DNA of 64,000 bases, taken from assembly GCA_003014445.1 (NCBI GenBank), contig PYGH01000002.1, positions 124,001-188,000 on the forward strand, given 5' to 3'. The position numbers and the translations under genes were made by a program. Shown piece by piece: positions 60,309 through 64,000 of this stretch (position 1 is its first letter; the number at the start of each line of letters is the position of its first letter). Below the pieces are notes generated by a model that worked only from the letters and a program-made list of their open reading frames with translations, searched no databases and had not been told where the DNA came from. This stretch comes from Fusobacterium naviforme (GTDB lineage Bacteria; Bacillota; Clostridia; Lachnospirales; Lachnospiraceae).

Positions 60309-62036
60309 ATGATCTATAAAAAGCTGAAGCAATATGCGCCGGAGCGCATCGGATTTGGCTGGGCCGGCATGCTTCTGGCACTTCTGTCAGCCACACTTAC
60401 CATAAGCGCCTACTACTATCTATACCTGTTTCTTGAGGATCTGCTGTCAGTAAAGAAGCTTTTCCTAACCGTACCGCTCGCCCTGCACATGGTGCTGCTC
60501 CTCACCGCGTCCCTGTTCCTCTACTTTGCATCGCTTATCGCAACACATATTCTGGCCTTTCGCCTGGAGACCAATCTGAAAAAACAGGGCCTCCGTCATC
60601 TGATGCGGGCCTCCTTCAGCTTCTACGATAGAAACGAGTCCGGAAGAATACGAAAAATCATTGACGACAACACCGCGCTGACACATGTGAGCGTCGCGCA
60701 TCTGATCCCCGATCTCACAACTGCCCTCTTCACACCTCTGCTGGGAATACCGCTCTGCTTCTATATCGACTACCGGCTGGGGCTGCTGTTTACGGTGAGT
60801 CTCTTCTCCGGAATATTTTTTATCCATCGCATGATGGGGGAACAGAGCTTTATGGAAGCTTATATGAAGGCCTCAGAAAAAATGAATTCCGGCGCAGTGG
60901 AATATGTGCGCGGCATACAGGTGATGAAGATATTCAGAACCAATGTCCGCGCCATGAAGGACTTCTATCAGTCCATAGTCGCGTACTCAGATCTCGCTCT
61001 GAAGTACAGCATGAGTTGCCGCGGATGGTATGTTCTCTTTCAGCTGTTCTTCAATTCCGTTTTTCTCGTCGCTCTGTTTTTTGGCTATATGAATGCAGCT
61101 GAGCCGCGGCTGTATCTCACAAAATTCATGTTCTACGTGCTCTTTGGCGGTCTACTCTTCATTGCTCTTATGAAGGTTATGTACGTAGGCATGTACGTAT
61201 TTCAGGCTTCATCCTCCATCAAAAATATCGAGACGCTCTTTACAGAGATGACAGAGCGCAGGCTCTCTGCCGGAGAGCTCGAGACAATGGATTCTCCCGA
61301 TATTGAGTTTCGCGACGTAAGCTTCGGATATGACAGTGAACCCATCATAGAGAAGCTCTCCCTCTTCCTTCCCGCCGGACGCAGCTATGCCCTCGTTGGC
61401 GGCTCCGGCTCCGGAAAATCGACGTTTGCAAAGCTGATCTCCGGCTTTTATTGTCTGGACAGCGGACAGATTCTGGTGGGCGGGCATGCGCTCAGCGAGT
61501 ACAGTGAGCGGGCGCTCTCCAGAAACATCGCGAATGTGTTTCAGGATGCAAAGCTTTTTAAGAGAAGCATCTATGAAAATGTTCTGCTGGGAAGAAGATC
61601 CGCCAACCGTGAAGAGGTGATGAAGGCGCTGCATCTCGCGCAATGCGATGAGATACTGGATAAATTCAAGGACCGTGAAAACACTCTGATCGGCGCAGAG
61701 GGGGTGCATCTCTCCGGCGGAGAGGTGCAGAGAATCGCAATTGCAAGAGCGATCTTAAAGGATGCCAAAATCATAATACTTGATGAGGCATCTGCTGCAG
61801 CAGATCCGGAAAATGAATATGAGCTTCAGCGGGCACTGTCAAATCTTATGAGAGGGAAGACAGTCATTATGATTGCCCATCGTCTCAGCTCCATCAAAAA
61901 TGTTGATGAAATTCTTGTCATGAAACAGGGACAGGTCATTGAGCGCGGCAGCCATAAGGAGCTTATGCAGCTTGATTCCGTCTATAAAAGAATGCAGGAA
62001 ATGTTCATGCGCGCCAACGAATGGGGGGTGAAATAA
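60309..62036 (+). CDS. ABC exporter subunit A (membrane + ATPase)
   Basis: 575 residues: six membrane helices (about 15-305) fused to an ATPase domain. Walker A G364-S371 (GGSGSGKS), signature LSGGE at 468-472, catalytic Glu493 (LDEA), H-loop His524. Both ATP sites can be complete. The substrate (drug, peptide, lipid or siderophore-like) cannot be read from sequence. Stop overlaps the next ATG (TAATG), so it is coupled to subunit B, a heterodimer arrangement. Confidence 0.92.
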   Translation: MIYKKLKQYAPERIGFGWAGMLLALLSATLTISAYYYLYLFLEDLLSVKKLFLTVPLALHMVLLLTASLFLYFASLIATHILAFRLETNLKKQGLRHLMRASFSFYDRNESGRIRKIIDDNTALTHVSVAHLIPDLTTALFTPLLGIPLCFYIDYRLGLLFTVSLFSGIFFIHRMMGEQSFMEAYMKASEKMNSGAVEYVRGIQVMKIFRTNVRAMKDFYQSIVAYSDLALKYSMSCRGWYVLFQLFFNSVFLVALFFGYMNAAEPRLYLTKFMFYVLFGGLLFIALMKVMYVGMYVFQASSSIKNIETLFTEMTERRLSAGELETMDSPDIEFRDVSFGYDSEPIIEKLSLFLPAGRSYALVGGSGSGKSTFAKLISGFYCLDSGQILVGGHALSEYSERALSRNIANVFQDAKLFKRSIYENVLLGRRSANREEVMKALHLAQCDEILDKFKDRENTLIGAEGVHLSGGEVQRIAIARAILKDAKIIILDEASAAADPENEYELQRALSNLMRGKTVIMIAHRLSSIKNVDEILVMKQGQVIERGSHKELMQLDSVYKRMQEMFMRANEWGVK

Positions 62037-63757
62037 TGAAACGCTTTCTGAAAGAAAAGTTCGGCCTCACGGAACAGGGCGCCGGAGCGGTGCAGCAGGC
62101 CGCAGTGCTGTCTTTTTTCGTAAACGTCGGCTATATGGCGCTGATGATGATTGCCATGTACTACGGAGACAATGTGCTTCGGGACATTCAAAAGCCTGCC
62201 CTGCACTATCTGCTCATCATCATCGCTGCGCTTGCCGTCCTCTTTCTGATTATTGACCGGGAGTACGTAAAAACCTTTAACGCGACCTATCAGGAGGCCC
62301 GGGAACTCCGGCTGGAAATTGCCGAACGTATTCAGGAGCTTCCGCTCTCCTACTTTTCGCGGCATGATCTGAGCGACCTCGCGCAGACTATTATGCAGGA
62401 TGTAACCGATATTGAACATGCCATGAGCCACGCCATGCCGCGCTGCATCGCCTACGGCGCTTTTCTGCTCGTGATCGGCATACTCCTTCTGATTTCCGAG
62501 CCACGTCTTGGCCTCGCCGTCATATTAGCTCCAATCCTGGCCCTTCTTCTGCTTCTACTCTCCAAAAACATGCAGAAAAACTGGACTGCCAGATACTTCT
62601 GGCGAAGCAGAGAGACCACAGAGGCCTTTCAGGAGACCATAGAACTGCACAGAGAGATACGAAGCTGCGGCATTGAGGAAGAAAATTTCCGTCAGCTCTC
62701 TGACGCGCTGGACGACTCTGAGAAGCTGCGGCTCCGCGCTGAGATGGTACAGGCCATACCAATTCTGCTCTCCACTGCGGTAATGAAGCTGAATCTCGGA
62801 GTTGTCGCACTTGTTTCTGCCTGCCTGCTACACCAGAATGCAGTGCAGCTGATCTACGTCATCGGTTTTCTTCTCGCCTCTGTGCGTCTTGTGGATGCAG
62901 TCAGTGCCATGGAGGAGACCTTCGCGGAGCTTCTCTACCTGGATGCAAGAGTAAAGCGCATCAATGAGCTGAGAAATACAGAGACACAGCAGGGCGAGGA
63001 CGTTGCGCTGGAGCACTTTGATATTGAGCTCCGGGATGTTGAATTTTCCTATGAGAACAGCGGGAAAGTTGTAGACCGAGCCTGCTTCACTGCAAGACAG
63101 GGCGAGGTCACCGCAATTGTCGGGCCCTCCGGCTGCGGAAAATCCACGCTGCTGAGGCTCGTTTCCCGGCTCCTGGACTACCAAAGTGGAAAAATCCTGA
63201 TCGACGGAAAGGACATCCGTCACATCTCCACGACCTCCCTCTTTGAGAATGTCTCCTTCGTATTTCAGGATGTGATTCTGTTTAACGGCTCTGTCATGGA
63301 CAATATCCGCATGGGACGCGCCGATGCGGATGATGAGGAGGTGCGGGAGGCCGCACGCCTCGCCAACTGCGAGGAATTTATCCTGAAGCTGCCGCAGGGC
63401 TATGACACGGAAATCGGAGAAAATGGCAGCAGACTCTCCGGCGGGGAGCGTCAGAGGATCTCCATCGCACGGGCTCTCTTAAAGAATGCGCCCATCCTTC
63501 TGCTGGACGAGATCAGCGCAAGCCTTGATGTAGAAAATGAGATGCAGATTCAGAGCGCGCTGAACCGCCTGATAGCCGGAAAAACCGTGATCATCGTCTC
63601 TCACCGGATGAAGTCCATCGAAAAAGCAGATCAGATCGTCGTGATGGATGCCGGAAAAGTGGAGGCCACCGGCACGCATGAAACGCTGCTCGCTTCGTCG
63701 GCGCTCTACCGCAGGCTCATTGAAAAATCAAACCTCACGGAGAGCTTCAGCTACTGA
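62036..63757 (+). CDS. ABC exporter subunit B (membrane + ATPase)
   Basis: 573 residues, six membrane helices and an ATPase domain. Walker A GPSGCGKST, signature LSGGERQR, LDEISASLD with the catalytic Glu, H-loop SHRM. It starts at ATG 62036 after GGGGGGTG; the frame starts 5 codons earlier without a site. It forms the partner of the 60309 gene. Its 3' end overlaps the convergent gene at 63747 by 11 bases. Confidence 0.92.
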   Translation: MKRFLKEKFGLTEQGAGAVQQAAVLSFFVNVGYMALMMIAMYYGDNVLRDIQKPALHYLLIIIAALAVLFLIIDREYVKTFNATYQEARELRLEIAERIQELPLSYFSRHDLSDLAQTIMQDVTDIEHAMSHAMPRCIAYGAFLLVIGILLLISEPRLGLAVILAPILALLLLLLSKNMQKNWTARYFWRSRETTEAFQETIELHREIRSCGIEEENFRQLSDALDDSEKLRLRAEMVQAIPILLSTAVMKLNLGVVALVSACLLHQNAVQLIYVIGFLLASVRLVDAVSAMEETFAELLYLDARVKRINELRNTETQQGEDVALEHFDIELRDVEFSYENSGKVVDRACFTARQGEVTAIVGPSGCGKSTLLRLVSRLLDYQSGKILIDGKDIRHISTTSLFENVSFVFQDVILFNGSVMDNIRMGRADADDEEVREAARLANCEEFILKLPQGYDTEIGENGSRLSGGERQRISIARALLKNAPILLLDEISASLDVENEMQIQSALNRLIAGKTVIIVSHRMKSIEKADQIVVMDAGKVEATGTHETLLASSALYRRLIEKSNLTESFSY

Positions 63758-64000
63758 AAAGAGTCTTGTCATGCGGTAAATCCTGAGAAGTATCCTGTAT
63801 GGCAAGAAAGGCTGCGTTCAGCCCTCGCTTCACACCGGCTGCGCGGTGAGAAAAGAAGAGCTCACTCCTGCAGCAGGTACAGAGCTTCGTCACATGGATG
63901 CGCGCCGCCTGTACACCGCAGCGCATCAGGCGCCGGCGGTTTGCCTCCTTCAGGTTGAGCTGCCAGTGCCTCGTTCCTCCCACCTTTGTATGAGGCGCGG
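63747..64000 (-). CDS. PgeF/YfiH-like laccase-domain protein, 3' part
   Basis: C-terminal 83 residues, cut by the window edge. PgeF proteins (DUF152) are zinc enzymes acting on purine nucleosides and linked to peptidoglycan editing. LCTCCRSELFFSHR with the metal Cys and the end LNAAFLAIQ are typical. The frame is open to base 64000. The stop lies inside the end of the ABC subunit B gene on the other strand. Confidence 0.85.
   Translation of the reverse strand, partial: APHTKVGGTRHWQLNLKEANRRRLMRCGVQAARIHVTKLCTCCRSELFFSHRAAGVKRGLNAAFLAIQDTSQDLPHDKTLFSS

Overview
The window is chromosomal DNA of a low-to-mid GC Gram-positive anaerobe of the Firmicutes, most likely a member of Lachnospiraceae (Clostridia). 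The evidence is the rplU-prp-rpmA-obgE-yhbY-nadD-yqeK-rsfS order, Prp plus an N-terminally extended L27, a divergent lexA/yneA-like pair, a sepF-ylmH-lspA cluster, an mre/PBP2/RodA operon with mgsA inside it, and a PBP2 with a large insertion. It is a core-genome window: I see no prophage, insertion sequence, CRISPR array, tRNA or rRNA. Gene density is very high, and no gap exceeds about 300 bases.

Layout. 1-5.4 kb, plus strand: the end of an RNase E/G gene, then an L21 leader and the ribosome assembly operon rplU-prp-rpmA, obgE, yhbY, nadD, yqeK, rsfS, closed by a strong bidirectional terminator. 5.4-7.9 kb: lexA and a YneA-like LysM protein diverge from an intergenic region with four LexA boxes, followed by a XerS-like tyrosine recombinase with a symmetric inverted repeat just upstream. 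7.9-11.4 kb: a FabK/nitronate-monooxygenase-like flavoprotein, then a cytidylate-kinase-like protein co-transcribed with an LCP cell-wall ligase. 11.4-11.7 kb: an odd repeat-rich spacer. 11.7-17.2 kb: a minus-strand cluster driven by a near-consensus promoter: a small P-loop protein, a HlyD-like membrane protein, yggS, sepF, ylmH, lspA, rluD. 17.2-25.1 kb: the cell-elongation operon radC-mreC-mreD-PBP2-rodA-mgsA-DD-carboxypeptidase. 25.3-35.6 kb: proB-proA-miaB-mutS-mutL-miaA-ynbB (proline synthesis, tRNA modification, mismatch repair). 35.7-42.5 kb: rpsU, phoH, ybeY, a MurJ/SpoVB-like flippase, and a coupled trio of two flavoproteins around a DUF3783 protein. 42.6-48.3 kb: alaS, an LprI-like exported protein, rnhA and a beta-CASP ribonuclease. 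48.5-53.2 kb: a complete branched-chain amino acid ABC importer (livJHMGF) with its own consensus promoter. 53.4-58.8 kb: DegV, a DUF512 radical-SAM protein, der, plsY, gpsA, with overlapping start and stop codons. 58.9-60.2 kb: a long-form PRPP synthetase. 60.3-63.8 kb: a heterodimeric ABC exporter pair behind a promoter with a palindromic operator. The last 250 bases hold the 3' end of a convergent pgeF-like gene.

How the genes work together. Most blocks are translationally coupled (ATGA, TGATG, TAATG overlaps). Many genes use GTG or TTG starts (lexA, mreC, mutS, mutL, PBP2, proB, hlyD-like, DUF512), so start sites here were chosen from Shine-Dalgarno spacing and family N-termini. The window links ribosome biogenesis, DNA-damage response and division arrest, septum and side-wall synthesis, and mismatch repair. 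The least understood parts are the P-loop/HlyD pair upstream of sepF, the two-flavoprotein/DUF3783 unit, the DUF512 protein and the 11.5 kb repeat spacer. No clearly new defence or mobile system is present.
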